A stretch of 64,000 nucleotides of DNA from Paragemmobacter straminiformis (GTDB lineage Bacteria; Pseudomonadota; Alphaproteobacteria; Rhodobacterales; Rhodobacteraceae), in assembly GCF_014243445.1 (NCBI RefSeq), contig NZ_JACLQD010000002.1, positions 62,001-126,000 of the forward strand, written 5' to 3'. Under the pieces are notes generated by a model. That model did no database searches. It was given only the letters and a program-made list of their open reading frames with translations, and had not been told where the DNA came from. The position numbers and the translations under genes were made by a program. The first letter of the stretch is position 1, and every line of letters begins with the position of its first letter. Below, in pieces: positions 43,298 through 52,104 of the stretch.

Positions 43298-44218
43298 TCA
43301 GGACAGGTCCTCGGGAAGGAAGAATTCGTCCGGACATGTCGCCGGAGGTGCTGCTCCGAGGAGGGGATCTTCAAGGATTGCCGACAGTTGGGCCTGCGCG
43401 GCTTTGTCCGGCCCCAGCATTGCAAGTGCGCTACCTACGCTTTGCGCCAGATAGGTTCCGGAAAGCTCGCCAGCAGACACCAGATGGGCAAAATCCTTCT
43501 CGACCTCGGCAAAGAAGAGTTTGACGACATCCCTGTCGAGACGCGCCATCCCCACATCGTCGAGGCGCACGGCATGTGCGACCGCGACCAGAAGGATTTC
43601 CAGCGCGACTTCGCTGTCGCGGCGTCCTTCGGCCCAACGCCGTTCGGCCAGCATCTGTCCGGCGGGCGTCAGTTGAAAGTCGGTCAGACCCAGCATTTCC
43701 GCAAGGCCCTCGAGCCGGATCGGGTCCCGCAGGGGGGCGACCTCTTGGCGGGGCGCGCCACCAAGAGTTTCGGTAAAGTCGTCCAGCCTTGGCCGGGCAG
43801 GGGGGCGCTGCCTGTTGCCCGCCTTGGCAGGTGCCTTTGTGCGCTTCGCTGCCTCGGCCTTACCGTCAAGCGTGGATTGAGCGGGGCTTGTAAGCCGAGG
43901 CTCGGGATCGGGGGCAGCGGCAGAACCCTCGACCGTCGGGACATTCTCAGAAGGCTTTGCCCGGTCACGTCCTGTCTGGGTCAGGGCGACATAGTGCTTG
44001 GGCTGGGCGCCGATCAGCCGCCGAAAGAAACCGGGAGCGGTCTCTTGTTCTTCCACAACGCCGTAGCTGCGCAAATTCAGGTAGTTTCTCCCCATCTCGA
44101 ACCCTTTCGAGCCGACGAGGACACGCAAGGCATCCTTTTCCATACGGGTGTCACCGGGCAGGAGAGCGGCCAGCGTATCGAGCAGGGCGGCTTCTTGTTG
44201 GGACAGCGAGGCGTGCAT
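43298..44218 (-). CDS. Conserved-type hypothetical protein, cytoplasmic
   Basis: 306 aa from ATG 44218, where MHASLSQQEAALLDTLAALL begins a helical domain; the open frame upstream lacks coding character. There is a flexible Pro/Lys/Ala-rich linker at about 105-160 (KAEAAKRTKAPAKAGNRQRP) joining two helical domains. No signal peptide or spans. GC-rich coding like the core genome. I do not recognise the family, and the neighbours (gap, phosphomannomutase) give no clear clue. Confidence 0.65.
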   Translation of the reverse strand: MHASLSQQEAALLDTLAALLPGDTRMEKDALRVLVGSKGFEMGRNYLNLRSYGVVEEQETAPGFFRRLIGAQPKHYVALTQTGRDRAKPSENVPTVEGSAAAPDPEPRLTSPAQSTLDGKAEAAKRTKAPAKAGNRQRPPARPRLDDFTETLGGAPRQEVAPLRDPIRLEGLAEMLGLTDFQLTPAGQMLAERRWAEGRRDSEVALEILLVAVAHAVRLDDVGMARLDRDVVKLFFAEVEKDFAHLVSAGELSGTYLAQSVGSALAMLGPDKAAQAQLSAILEDPLLGAAPPATCPDEFFLPEDLS

Positions 44219-44345
44219 TGGGTAACCTTTATGGAGTGGGGAGATCCTCCTAGGTCTTTGGGGCGGAATGTTCAATGACGACCGACCGACAAGGGGGCGC
44301 GGAAGAGCGTTAGACCGCCATCGGGAACGGCGTTGTTGCGGCTTT

Positions 44346-44409
44346 CTGCCACCTAGCGCTGCACCTTTTGCGCATGGTGCCACATGCTTCCGAGGTCGCG
44401 AGGTGGCAG
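44346..44409. repeat. 9-bp inverted repeat in a 300-bp gap
   Basis: CTGCCACCT (44346-44354) and AGGTGGCAG (44401-44409), 46 bp apart, upstream of the hypothetical gene and downstream of phosphomannomutase. No gene is seen in 44219-44519. It may be a hairpin or binding site. Confidence 0.3.
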
Positions 44410-44519
44410 ACGGCCATGATTTGTGGCGCTAAACTGCCATGCACGGAACAGATCTGAAGCGATCCGCGCCTATGAGAAGCGTTTCGATTGGCGCTGAGAC
44501 CCCGAAAGGCCTCGACGGG

Positions 44520-45914
44520 TCAGTCCTCCCGATGCGCGCTCGAAATCATCTCTCCCACTCTCTGGCAGGCAATTCCCAACACCTCATTGGCGCTTCGGGC
44601 ATCTTCAGCCTCGACATAGATGCGCAGTTCCGGGGCGTTGCCAGAGGGGCGGATGTGCAGGATGCGCCCCGAGTGGAGGTGGACCCGCAGGCCGTCCGTG
44701 ACATCGATCGTGTCGGTTTCTTCGCCTAACGAGGAGAGGAGGCTGTCAAGTAAGGTCGCGTCCTCGGCCATCCTGCGCACCAATGCACCTGATGCGGACG
44801 GGTCGACATTCTCAAGCCTGTCTGCGGCTGTGAACCTGGACGGTTCGGCGCTCACGAGGCGGGACAGGCTGCTTTTGCCCGCAGCGACAAGGGTTGCAAG
44901 GATCGGCAAGAGGCTGTCGCGTGTCGCCAGTGCAGGAAGCGGTCCCGACAGGCAAGCGTCGAAGCCGAGAAGAAAGCCACCGTTCGCCTCGTATCCCACC
45001 ACGCGCCGGCCGAGGCCCGCGCCTGCCATGCCAGCGATGACGAAGGGCGACCCGATCCGCGTCCGGATCACACGGGCGAAATGGCCGGAAAGCTCGGCCC
45101 CCGTGTTCGACGTCAACGGCGTGACCACAGTGTCAGCCGTCAATACGCGCGCCGTGATTTGTCCAAGAATGTCGCCGGGGATGACCTCGCCTCTCTCGTC
45201 GGCGAGAAGGGGGCGGTCGCCGTCGCCGTCGGTTGAAACCAGAGCATCAAGGCCGTGGTCCACGACCCATTGGCGTATCGCTTGCCGCGCCCAGCCGGGG
45301 ACTGCCTCGGTATCGACGGGAATGAATTCGTCGGATCGGCCTACTTCGACGGTCAGAGCCCCGAGTGCCGCGAGCGCATCGCGGAGCAAGTCGCGGCTGA
45401 CAGCACTGTGCGACCACACACCTATCCTGCGGCCAGCCAAGGCGCCGCCGCCGAAGGCTGTGACATATCTGTTGACCCAAGCCTGTCCGGCATTGGTGTC
45501 GGTCGCAAGCCTAGCGTTGGCACGCCCCGAAGAACGTCCGAGCGCGGCGAGGATCGCGGCTTCGTCCTGCTTCGTGATTTCACCGGCGGGGGTGTAAAAT
45601 TTCAGGCCGTTGCGGTCGGCTGGAATGTGGCTGCCTGTGACCATCACGGCGGCGGCCCCCGCACCCATCGCGGCAAGCGCCAGTGCGGGCGTGGGCACGG
45701 CGCCGCAATCGGTAACCGTCACGCCTTCTTGCAGCGCTGCGGCAATAACCAATTCGGCAATCGCAGGGGAGGACGGTCGCAAGTCACGCGCAACGTAAAG
45801 GCCCGTTCCTAACGGACATGCAGCCAGAAATGCGCGTATGTGGTCGGCCAACAGGTCTGCCGTAAGCTCTGTCACCAGCCCGCGAAGACCGGATGTGCCA
45901 AATTTTGGCGACAT
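44520..45914 (-). CDS. Phosphomannomutase (alpha-D-phosphohexomutase family)
   Basis: 464 aa from ATG 45914, five bases after the manC stop. Four-domain mutase: GTSGLRG near the start, the phosphoserine loop VTGSHIPADRNGLKF, metal loop STDGDGDRPLLADE, sugar loop GYEANGGFLLG and phosphate-binding RPSGNAPELRIYVE. The loop GSHIPADRNG is a variant of the usual SHNP. It makes mannose-1-phosphate from mannose-6-phosphate for the adjacent ManC, supplying gmd/fcl at 24.7-26.8 kb. Confidence 0.9.
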   Translation of the reverse strand: MSPKFGTSGLRGLVTELTADLLADHIRAFLAACPLGTGLYVARDLRPSSPAIAELVIAAALQEGVTVTDCGAVPTPALALAAMGAGAAAVMVTGSHIPADRNGLKFYTPAGEITKQDEAAILAALGRSSGRANARLATDTNAGQAWVNRYVTAFGGGALAGRRIGVWSHSAVSRDLLRDALAALGALTVEVGRSDEFIPVDTEAVPGWARQAIRQWVVDHGLDALVSTDGDGDRPLLADERGEVIPGDILGQITARVLTADTVVTPLTSNTGAELSGHFARVIRTRIGSPFVIAGMAGAGLGRRVVGYEANGGFLLGFDACLSGPLPALATRDSLLPILATLVAAGKSSLSRLVSAEPSRFTAADRLENVDPSASGALVRRMAEDATLLDSLLSSLGEETDTIDVTDGLRVHLHSGRILHIRPSGNAPELRIYVEAEDARSANEVLGIACQRVGEMISSAHRED

Positions 45915-45918
45915 ATCG

Positions 45919-47343
45919 TCAGCCCTTTTCACCTTGGCCGCGGGAATAGACGTCTTCATAGCGGATGATATCGTCCTCGCCGAGATAAGCGCCGGTCTGG
46001 ACCTCGATCAGCACCATCGGAAGTTTTCCCGGGTTGCCCAACCGGTGTTTGCAGCCAAGCGGAACATAGACCGACTGGTTCTCGCTGACGAGGCGGACCT
46101 CTTCACCGATCGTCACCTGCGCTGTGCCACTGACGACGATCCAGTGTTCCGCGCGATGCATGTGGCTTTGAAGTGACAGCGTCGCGCCGGGTTTGACCAC
46201 GATCCTCTTGACCTGAAACCTGTCGGACAGGGCCAGCGTCTCGAACCAACCCCAAGGGCGATGGTCCGTCGCAAAGGCTTCGGCCTGCTTGGCGCCCTTG
46301 GCCGTCAGGGCAGCGACCGCCAGCTTTACATCTTGCGCGCGCGAGCGATGTGCGACGAGAACGGCATCCTTCATCGCGATGGCAAAGATGTCATCGAGAC
46401 CGATCCCGACGAGTTCGAGGCCATCGCTGTCGGATCGCAGCAAAGTATTCCTGCAATCGAGTGCCGTTGCAGTGCCCGACTGACTGTTGCCGCTGGCATC
46501 TACACCCATTTCATCGGCAACGGCATCCCAGCCGCCAAGATCTGTCCAACTGCCCGAGAACGGGACCACCGACATATTCGCCGCGCGCTCCATCACCGCG
46601 TAATCGACCGAAATCGACGGAACGCCCGCCCAAGGTTCAGGTGCCAGACGCAGAAAGCCGAGGTCGGGCTTTGCGCCTGCCACTGCGGCGCGCACAGGTT
46701 CAAACAACCCGGGCGCATGGGCCTTGAACGCTTCGATGATGGTCCGCGCCGTAAACAGGAAAATACCGGCATTCCAAAGGAAATTGCCCGCTGCAAGCAT
46801 GGCCTCTGCGCGCGCGGCGTCCGGCTTTTCGACGAAGCGCCGCAGTGGTGCGACCGGGGTTGCCGCGCCCTCCAACTCAAGCCATCCATAGCCGGTTTCG
46901 GGGCGTGTCGGCGCGATGCCGAAGGTTACGATCCGTCCGTCACGCGCCGCATCGACCCCTGACTGGACTGTGAGCCGAAAGGCTGCCGCGTCCGAGATCG
47001 AATGATCGGATGGCGCGACCAGCATCAGTGCATCTGGAACGTCCGTGGCGAGATGGAGCGCCGCCGCAAGAACGGCGGGGGCGGTGTTGCGCGGTTCGGG
47101 TTCAATCAGAACCACGCCGGGCTCGATCCCAGCCTCCATGAGTTGTTCTACGACAATAAAGCGGAAATCGGAGCCGGTCACCACGACGGGTGGCTTGTAG
47201 TCGGCCCCCGAAAGGCGCTCTGCCGAGGCGGAAAAGAGGCTCCTCTCTCCCACCAATCGCGTGAATTGCTTGGGAAACCCCTTGCGGGACAGGGGCCAAA
47301 GGCGGGTTCCCGCGCCTCCACACAGAATGACTGGTGTTATCAA
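45919..47343 (-). CDS. manC: Mannose-1-phosphate guanylyltransferase / mannose-6-phosphate isomerase
   Basis: 474 aa from TTG 47343, chosen because GGAG lies nine bases upstream and the product then begins MITPVILCGGAGTRLWPLSR, the usual family start; TTG 47367 is an alternative. Nucleotidyltransferase domain with signature GGAGTRLWPLSRKGFPKQF and LIEPEPRNTAPA; C-terminal cupin isomerase domain (about 370-470) with HMHRAEHWIVVSGTAQVTIG and VYVPLGCKHRLGNPG. It forms GDP-mannose, and pgm is coupled just after it. Separation from gmd/fcl by 18 kb suggests a split locus. Confidence 0.95.
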   Translation of the reverse strand: MITPVILCGGAGTRLWPLSRKGFPKQFTRLVGERSLFSASAERLSGADYKPPVVVTGSDFRFIVVEQLMEAGIEPGVVLIEPEPRNTAPAVLAAALHLATDVPDALMLVAPSDHSISDAAAFRLTVQSGVDAARDGRIVTFGIAPTRPETGYGWLELEGAATPVAPLRRFVEKPDAARAEAMLAAGNFLWNAGIFLFTARTIIEAFKAHAPGLFEPVRAAVAGAKPDLGFLRLAPEPWAGVPSISVDYAVMERAANMSVVPFSGSWTDLGGWDAVADEMGVDASGNSQSGTATALDCRNTLLRSDSDGLELVGIGLDDIFAIAMKDAVLVAHRSRAQDVKLAVAALTAKGAKQAEAFATDHRPWGWFETLALSDRFQVKRIVVKPGATLSLQSHMHRAEHWIVVSGTAQVTIGEEVRLVSENQSVYVPLGCKHRLGNPGKLPMVLIEVQTGAYLGEDDIIRYEDVYSRGQGEKG

Positions 47344-47471
47344 CGTGGGGCACTCCAGATGATTCAATTCTACTTCTACATGTAAGAGTTGTGAGTGCGC
47401 ATCAAGGGCATTGCTTTGATCTTCATGCGAAATTTCATCTGGCAGCTACCAGCGCCGTTTCTTGATTCGAC

Positions 47472-47519
47472 CCGATCCCCACATGCGCCTGTCTCAAGGC
47501 AGAGTGTTCTGGGGATCGG
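47472..47519. repeat. 10-bp inverted repeat beside ATCAG tandem repeats
   Basis: CCGATCCCCA (47472-47481) and TGGGGATCGG (47510-47519), followed by GATCAGATCAGATCAG. It lies in the 280-bp gap between manC and the large secreted protein gene, and may be a hairpin terminator-like element without a T run. Confidence 0.35.
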
Positions 47520-47626
47520 ATCAGATCAGATCAGTCGTTAGGTGCCAGCCCAATTGATCGTCAAAGCCAGAAAATGACGATTGCGGCGAGGGCGCAGGCG
47601 GACAGGAAAATCTTGGCAAATTTGTT

Positions 47627-50326
47627 TCATTCTCCGTAGCCCTCCACTGCAAGAAACTTCGCGCTGATATACCCTGTCTGACCGGACGCAGCTCGCATTT
47701 TAAACCAGAGAGCATTATCTGAAATGCACTCTGCAACGCCGCTCGGATTTGAAGTGCCTAGTTTTCCTTCGCTGTCACACAGGACAAAACAGGCATCTCT
47801 CAACCGGCTGTTTAGACCCAAGTACACTGTGTCATCAGCACGTGTCAGCTGTTCGTCTTTCATTATTCGGGTAATCGATGGGGCATCTGTTGATGAGGTT
47901 TCTCGCATGCTTACGTACTCATTGATGTTTGCAGCACGGTATTGAAGTTCTGTCGCCGGAAAGCACGTGCCGAATTCTGCCAGGCTGACCCAACTTCCAC
48001 TATCCGATTGGTTTGTTCCCCCCATTTCGGTAGCACCGTCGGGGTTTCCTTCACCTTCATAGCCGTCCTCACCCTCACCACCCGTACTGCCGTAGGATTC
48101 CTGCGCCCCGTATGGGCCTTCTGACCCATCGAACCCTTTGGCATCCCCACGTTCCAAGCTCCAATCAATTGAACCTAGTAGCGTGTAACCATCAATTAAA
48201 GTGGGCTTAAAACGACCATCATCTCCTACAAATCCGTCGTCCAAAGATTGACGTGATACAAAATCGTCCGAAGCATGAACGAAGATCTTTTGTTTGCCGA
48301 TTGTTTTTTCTGCGCCAGAAATATCTGTATAACTAACAGATACTATGTTGGTTCGACCAATAAGGCTTTGGACTACACCGGGTGCCCAAAGCCAAGAATT
48401 CTTTGGCGATGAAATGATCGTAAGGTTGCCTTCACTCTTCTCTGTGAGAACCTGTAGGCCGGAGTCAGAAAATGTCGTGCCGTCTTTAGTAATATCCACT
48501 GTGACGGAATGAATTTCGTCGGAATTACTTGGTACCAGGGCGTTGACCAGGATGGGCTTTTCTGTGTCAACGTCATCTGTGATAATGAATTCGGATATCC
48601 CAACTATTTTGCCAATATCTTGGCCTCTCGGAAGACAGAAATCGGCAAAGTTCAATCGATCATTAGCTACAGTTGGGAATTCAAGCTCGAAAACTGGTTG
48701 ATCGGGGTTGAGCAATCCGAGTTCCCGATACTGGCTCGGCTCAACCCGACTATCGAGAAATTTGTCAAGGCTTCCTTTCGGAAGGGACGCTGTAGTGGCA
48801 GTCTCGGAGGAATCCGGACCCTGATAGCATGGCATTCTGATTGAGGGCGAGTCCGGAGCGCCTGACACAAAAATTCTATCTAGCGGAATTTGCTCTATTG
48901 TCGTTTCTTGAATTTGCGTCGAAACGTTATTTGGCGCGATTTCGCCATCATGCTCAAGGAGAGAGTCTATGAGTGATTGTGATATTCGACGAGATGCCAC
49001 ATAATATTTCTCACATTCAGTCTTCTTTCGTAATTTAAGCTCATCTGGCATTGAGTCAGGATAGAACAGGGCTGAACTCCTGCACACGCCTGGAAGATCA
49101 TAGTAGCTATTTCCAGTGTTTCTTTCGTACTTGGTCGTAAATACGGAATATTCAACGCGGTTGAGCCTCTGTTCAATTGCCTTTGCTTCGTCCAGTTTGG
49201 CGAATTTAGATGCTTCTAGTGGGTCAACAAAGTAAGTCTGAAACTGCCCAGTTTCGTATGAACGAATGACCAGACGCGCCGCTGAAAGTACAGCAAAATC
49301 ATATTGATAGGGTCCATCACTTGATGAGCGGCGATCCAGAACTTGTTGTCCGGCCCCCCAGAGCCAGCGCGCTGCAAGCGGCGGTGACTTGATTTTTTGG
49401 TCTATGAAGTCGCCGATTCCAATTTGGCTGCTGTTTGGATCGATAATTAGTGAGGCAACGGTATACATCTCGTCGCCAAGATTTGCCTTAAGACGTTTGT
49501 CTATATAAAGCTGTGCGTTTTGTGCTCCATACTTCTGCACAAGAAGCTCAGTAAGATCCGAAAGCACATCGACAAATTTTGGCTCAAGCTTTACTGCACT
49601 TTCGAGGCTCGAAATGGTAGTATCCATCTCACCTCGACTTTTGTGGATCCTTGCGTTGTGAAGAAAGTCCGCAAAACTCTTTGGGGCCTCCACGGGCTCA
49701 GTGAGAGATTTCAGTTTCTCAAGCTCTGCCTGAATATCATCGATCTTCTTTGAAGTCTTGTCTGTCAGATCAGCACTGACAAATTTTGACCAGTCAAGAG
49801 AAACAGATTTCATAGCTGTGCTTGAAACAACTTGACCAGCGTTTTCTGCCGTAGCGCCGATCGCTTGTAAAGACAGATCAATTCCGGAATTCGTAGCTCG
49901 GGCGTTCAATATTATAAGAGCTGAGAAATTTGCTTGGCTGACCATTTCTTCAAAGTCTGCGCCGTTAAATTCTACTGCATTTGCCCAAGCGCTGTTCTGT
50001 TGGCCTTGGTCGATTATGTTAATTTGAAAATCTGAAGCAACCATTAGGGATGATTGAAGTGATGCCGCGAGTTGCTTTAAAAGGTTCTCCGGAATGCCAG
50101 AATCTTCCGGATTGGCATTCTTTAGGGCATAGGTTCCTTTCGGATCCAAATTGGAAAAGAGTTCCTTGCTTAAGTCTTCTAAAGCAAGATTGATATCTTG
50201 TATGTCAGACGCAGATTTAACGCTGGATTCCTGTTGGGAGGGCGCGGCTTCCTGAGAGAATACGGATGTGCTAACTGACGTAATAAGCAACAGCGCTGTA
50301 CTTAAGTATAGTTTTCGAAAATGCAT
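47627..50326 (-). CDS. Large secreted protein with TPR-like, acidic-linker and SH3-like regions, unknown
   Basis: 899 aa. Signal peptide at 1-24 (YLSTALLLITSVSTSVFS). About 45-190 is a compact alpha/beta domain (NLLKQLAASLQSSLMVASDF, NAVEFNGADFEEMVSQANFS). A TPR-like pair is at about 225-290 (FADFLHNARIHKSRGEMDTT). Later parts are beta-rich and contain several cysteines. A Gly/Glu/Asp/Tyr-rich linker (about 745-785) precedes a C-terminal SH3-like domain (YVSMRETSSTDAPSITRIMK ... WFKMRAASGQTGYISAKFLA), a fold that often binds cell wall. AT-rich coding, unlike neighbours. Divergent by 105 bp from another secreted wall-type protein. Full function unknown. Confidence 0.75.
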   Translation of the reverse strand: MHFRKLYLSTALLLITSVSTSVFSQEAAPSQQESSVKSASDIQDINLALEDLSKELFSNLDPKGTYALKNANPEDSGIPENLLKQLAASLQSSLMVASDFQINIIDQGQQNSAWANAVEFNGADFEEMVSQANFSALIILNARATNSGIDLSLQAIGATAENAGQVVSSTAMKSVSLDWSKFVSADLTDKTSKKIDDIQAELEKLKSLTEPVEAPKSFADFLHNARIHKSRGEMDTTISSLESAVKLEPKFVDVLSDLTELLVQKYGAQNAQLYIDKRLKANLGDEMYTVASLIIDPNSSQIGIGDFIDQKIKSPPLAARWLWGAGQQVLDRRSSSDGPYQYDFAVLSAARLVIRSYETGQFQTYFVDPLEASKFAKLDEAKAIEQRLNRVEYSVFTTKYERNTGNSYYDLPGVCRSSALFYPDSMPDELKLRKKTECEKYYVASRRISQSLIDSLLEHDGEIAPNNVSTQIQETTIEQIPLDRIFVSGAPDSPSIRMPCYQGPDSSETATTASLPKGSLDKFLDSRVEPSQYRELGLLNPDQPVFELEFPTVANDRLNFADFCLPRGQDIGKIVGISEFIITDDVDTEKPILVNALVPSNSDEIHSVTVDITKDGTTFSDSGLQVLTEKSEGNLTIISSPKNSWLWAPGVVQSLIGRTNIVSVSYTDISGAEKTIGKQKIFVHASDDFVSRQSLDDGFVGDDGRFKPTLIDGYTLLGSIDWSLERGDAKGFDGSEGPYGAQESYGSTGGEGEDGYEGEGNPDGATEMGGTNQSDSGSWVSLAEFGTCFPATELQYRAANINEYVSMRETSSTDAPSITRIMKDEQLTRADDTVYLGLNSRLRDACFVLCDSEGKLGTSNPSGVAECISDNALWFKMRAASGQTGYISAKFLAVEGYGE

Positions 50327-50431
50327 TGGATACTCCGTTCGTACGAGTTCTTGTTTACTTGTATTGGGTTTCGGTTCGGTTATGCTGTCAAGGCTTCTTT
50401 ATCAAAGTATTCACTTTACGGAGGAGGTTCG

Positions 50432-51826
50432 ATGCTGAACCGGTTTGTCTATGTGCTTGTATCGCTGTTGTGCGTGTCCGCTTCTGCCGTGTGGGCACAG
50501 GCAAGCAACGACCATCTCGTTGTTCTCGGTGAAGACAGTGATGAAGGGGCTGTGCGGAGAGACGACCCGGTTTACGGTAGGGTGGTTTCTGTACTTCAGA
50601 ATTCGCTGTCTGAGGCGGGCTACCTTGTCATCGACGAACAGCTATTGTCCTCCAAACTAGGTCTGCAGTTCGTGACGGGAGTGAGGCGTCAGGACTTCAT
50701 TGCGCCCCTCCAAGCGGCAAACACAACTGATGATCCTACCATTCAAAGTCGTCTCGCGTTCGTCTTTAGTGTCGTCCCGATTTTGCAGGATATGTCTATG
50801 ACACGCCAGCTTCGGGTCCGCATTAAGGGGGAGGTTTACGACCTCGCGACATTGAGGATGATGCGATCAACCGAAGTTGAGAGCTCTAAGCCGAAAATTC
50901 TACCGATGGATAAGGCTATATGTAATGACGCTTGTGTTTCTGACGCGGTGGGTGATCAAGCAAGGCTGCTTGCAAGTCAACTGTCCATGGATCTCCTCAA
51001 TAAACTCAGCGAGTTGTCTGCTGACCAGTCGACATATTCTGTACTCAAACTTTCACTGGCTGGCTTCGATCGCATGACAACCATTCAATTGTCTAAACAG
51101 TTGGCGACGTCGCCGGACGTGTTAGCCAGTGAGGTTCTCACCGACGAGGATGGGCGGCGGGTCTATTCGGTCACTACTGTGCGAGACGTAGGCTATCTAG
51201 AGGAACTCGTAGCCGGAATTCTTCTCGAGGCTGGTTTCGACGGAACTAGGCTGCAAACATCGCTATCTAAGGAAGGCCTCAACGTTGATTTGGTCGAAGG
51301 TTCGCCCGGCGCAGGCAAATCGTCTTCATTTCAGATAGAGATTGGTGGGGAAGCCCTTACATCGGCCGATCTTCGTAAGCTTTCCGCTTTGGTGCTTGAC
51401 ACCTTTGGGGAAGAGCGCGTGTCACTTAGCGGGTCATCAGGGTCATATCGTACCTTTGCAGTGCAGACTGAAGATTCGATCCTGCAGATCGAGGAGAAAC
51501 TCGCGACGATGATGGAAGGCGCTGGATACTCCGAGCCCGCATTCGATTTATCACTCGGCGACAATGCCGCAAAAATTTCGATTTTGAAAGACGAAGTGCC
51601 AACAGGCAGTGACGCCGAAGAGACGCTTTTGGATGTTAAAGACACAGAGGACGCAAAGAGCATCCAGCGGAAATTAAAGGAGAAGGGCTTCTACGAGGGG
51701 GCTGTTGACGGCGCTTGGGGCAAGGGTTCGGCGAAAGCACTTTCTTCATACAAGGCTTCGGTTGGAAGTTTAGCAGATGATGACGTCTGGGATCTTCCTA
51801 CTCAGAAGGTCTTGTTTGCAAATTAA
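50432..51826 (+). CDS. Secreted protein with C-terminal peptidoglycan-binding domain
   Basis: 464 aa from ATG 50432 with a strong GGAGGAGG site. Signal peptide 1-24 (FVYVLVSLLCVSASAVWAQA). About 28-190 is an alpha/beta domain (YGRVVSVLQNSLSEAGYLVI) reminiscent of CsgG/FlgO/LpoB-type periplasmic domains, a weak resemblance. A middle region has two paired alpha/beta motifs (STYSVLKLSLAGFDRMTTIQ; SFQIEIGGEALTSADLRKLS). The C-terminus about 405-464 is a PG_binding_1 module (SIQRKLKEKGFYEGAVDGAW). Divergent from the 899-aa secreted protein; probably one envelope system. Confidence 0.78.
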   Translation: MLNRFVYVLVSLLCVSASAVWAQASNDHLVVLGEDSDEGAVRRDDPVYGRVVSVLQNSLSEAGYLVIDEQLLSSKLGLQFVTGVRRQDFIAPLQAANTTDDPTIQSRLAFVFSVVPILQDMSMTRQLRVRIKGEVYDLATLRMMRSTEVESSKPKILPMDKAICNDACVSDAVGDQARLLASQLSMDLLNKLSELSADQSTYSVLKLSLAGFDRMTTIQLSKQLATSPDVLASEVLTDEDGRRVYSVTTVRDVGYLEELVAGILLEAGFDGTRLQTSLSKEGLNVDLVEGSPGAGKSSSFQIEIGGEALTSADLRKLSALVLDTFGEERVSLSGSSGSYRTFAVQTEDSILQIEEKLATMMEGAGYSEPAFDLSLGDNAAKISILKDEVPTGSDAEETLLDVKDTEDAKSIQRKLKEKGFYEGAVDGAWGKGSAKALSSYKASVGSLADDDVWDLPTQKVLFAN

Positions 51827-51845
51827 AAGGCTGTCTAGTCAGTCG

Positions 51846-51878
51846 GCACGGCTGTTCTGAGGATGGCCGTGCTTTTTT
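51846..51878 (+). terminator. Rho-independent terminator
   Basis: GCACGGC (51846-51852) pairs with GCCGTGC (51866-51872), followed by six T. Twenty bases after the stop of the peptidoglycan-binding protein gene. Confidence 0.75.
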
Positions 51879-51920
51879 GCTGCGCTTCGTCTTCGTATTT
51901 TTCCGGCAAGCTGCGCATCA

Positions 51921-51955
51921 TGACGTTGCCCCCGACTTTTTTCCAGCGTGATCGA
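51921..51955 (+). repeat. Solo IS3-type terminal sequence
   Basis: TGACGTTGCCCCCGACTTTT onward matches the element end at 37733-37767 at 31 of 35 positions in the same orientation. No transposase sequence follows, so only the end is left. Confidence 0.5.
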
Positions 51956-52072
51956 ATTGTCCGCGGCGGTTCAGCTCACGGAAGTACATCAGATATAGGG
52001 TATTTCCGGCTTCAAAATGGGCGCCGGTTCGAGGGGCGAGGCCGTGTGGCCTTCCGCCTGTCCCCCGGTATG

Positions 52073-52094
52073 TCTCCGACCTGAGGGTCGGAGA
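52073..52094 (-). terminator. Hairpin downstream of the autotransporter gene
   Basis: TCTCCGACC (52073-52081) and GGTCGGAGA (52086-52094) with a 4-nt loop, 11 bp past the autotransporter stop. No T run follows on the minus strand, so it may be an RNA-stabilising or weak terminator stem. Confidence 0.45.
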
Positions 52095-52104
52095 GAACCT
52101 TACC

